A stretch of 64,000 nucleotides of DNA from Marinigracilibium pacificum (GTDB lineage Bacteria > Bacteroidota > Bacteroidia > Cytophagales > Cyclobacteriaceae), in the NCBI RefSeq assembly GCF_012926615.1, contig NZ_JABBNU010000004.1:62001-126000 (forward strand), read 5' to 3'. Each line of letters begins with the position of its first letter. The stretch's first letter is position 1. Shown one piece after another: positions 63,782-64,000 of the stretch. The notes beneath the pieces were generated by a model. The model did not search any database and was not told the origin of the DNA. It saw only the letters and a list, made by a program, of their open reading frames with translations. Both the position numbers and the translations under genes were made by a program.

Positions 63782-64000
<219 letters not shown>

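Overview
The window is AT-rich chromosomal DNA from a member of the Bacteroidota, most likely a marine-type Cytophagales relative (the phylum is well supported, the order is inference). The signs are tRNA promoters of the TTG-N19/20-TAnnTTTG type, few Shine-Dalgarno sequences, a type IX secretion C-terminal sorting domain, PorT-like beta-barrel proteins, a TlpA/DUF4369 lipoprotein, and the MoxR-DUF58-DUF4129-DUF4350 gene block. Most of the window is ordinary housekeeping and envelope genes in short operons. Both edge genes are cut by the window: a DUF3536/GH57 protein on the left and an old yellow enzyme on the right.

Layout. 1-6.4 kb: GH57/DUF3536 protein, a small glycogen-binding-type domain protein, pantothenate kinase coaX, a fold-III PLP enzyme, a TlpA-like lipoprotein and an RDD membrane protein. 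6.4-12.5 kb: a tightly overlapping operon of SpoIIM-like, DUF4129, DUF4350, MoxR ATPase and DUF58 proteins. 12.6-14.3 kb: a sodium:alanine symporter with a large soluble insertion. 14.5-18.3 kb: three exported proteins, the last with a triplicated leucine-rich-repeat module. 18.4-20.1 kb: mnmA and a TerB-like protein. 20.1-24.9 kb: fatty-acid beta-oxidation genes (fadI, fadJ, an esterase) divergent from a TetR regulator, with a clear palindromic operator between them. 24.9-33.3 kb: a GAF histidine kinase, surface proteins, a DUF1501/DUF1800 export pair, a small barrel protein and an acyltransferase. 33.3-38 kb: hutU, patatin and metallo-hydrolase genes, then accA.

38.1-39.8 kb is the most unusual part. 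Two nearly identical tRNA-Asp loci flank a GIY-YIG nuclease gene. Behind the second tRNA lies an exact-period 271-bp tandem array (three units plus a partial fourth). Each unit carries four hairpins with compensatory base changes, its own terminator, and a relic of the 3' end of the GIY-YIG gene.

39.8-49.1 kb: a coiled-coil membrane protein, SIMPL protein, M16 protease, hemN, an FkbM methyltransferase, and a SatD-DUF3307 pair preceded by two tandem palindromes. 49.2-54.2 kb: a five-gene export operon (outer-membrane protein, LolD-like ATPase, two FtsX-like permeases, LolA-like protein). 54.3-58.3 kb: small envelope proteins, tRNA-Arg, DUF547 protein and a hydrolase-OsmC fusion. 58.4-61.5 kb: egtB and egtD of ergothioneine synthesis, preceded by an unrecognised gene. 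61.5-64 kb: a FUSC-type membrane protein and the end of an old yellow enzyme gene. No insertion sequence, prophage, integrase or CRISPR array was seen.
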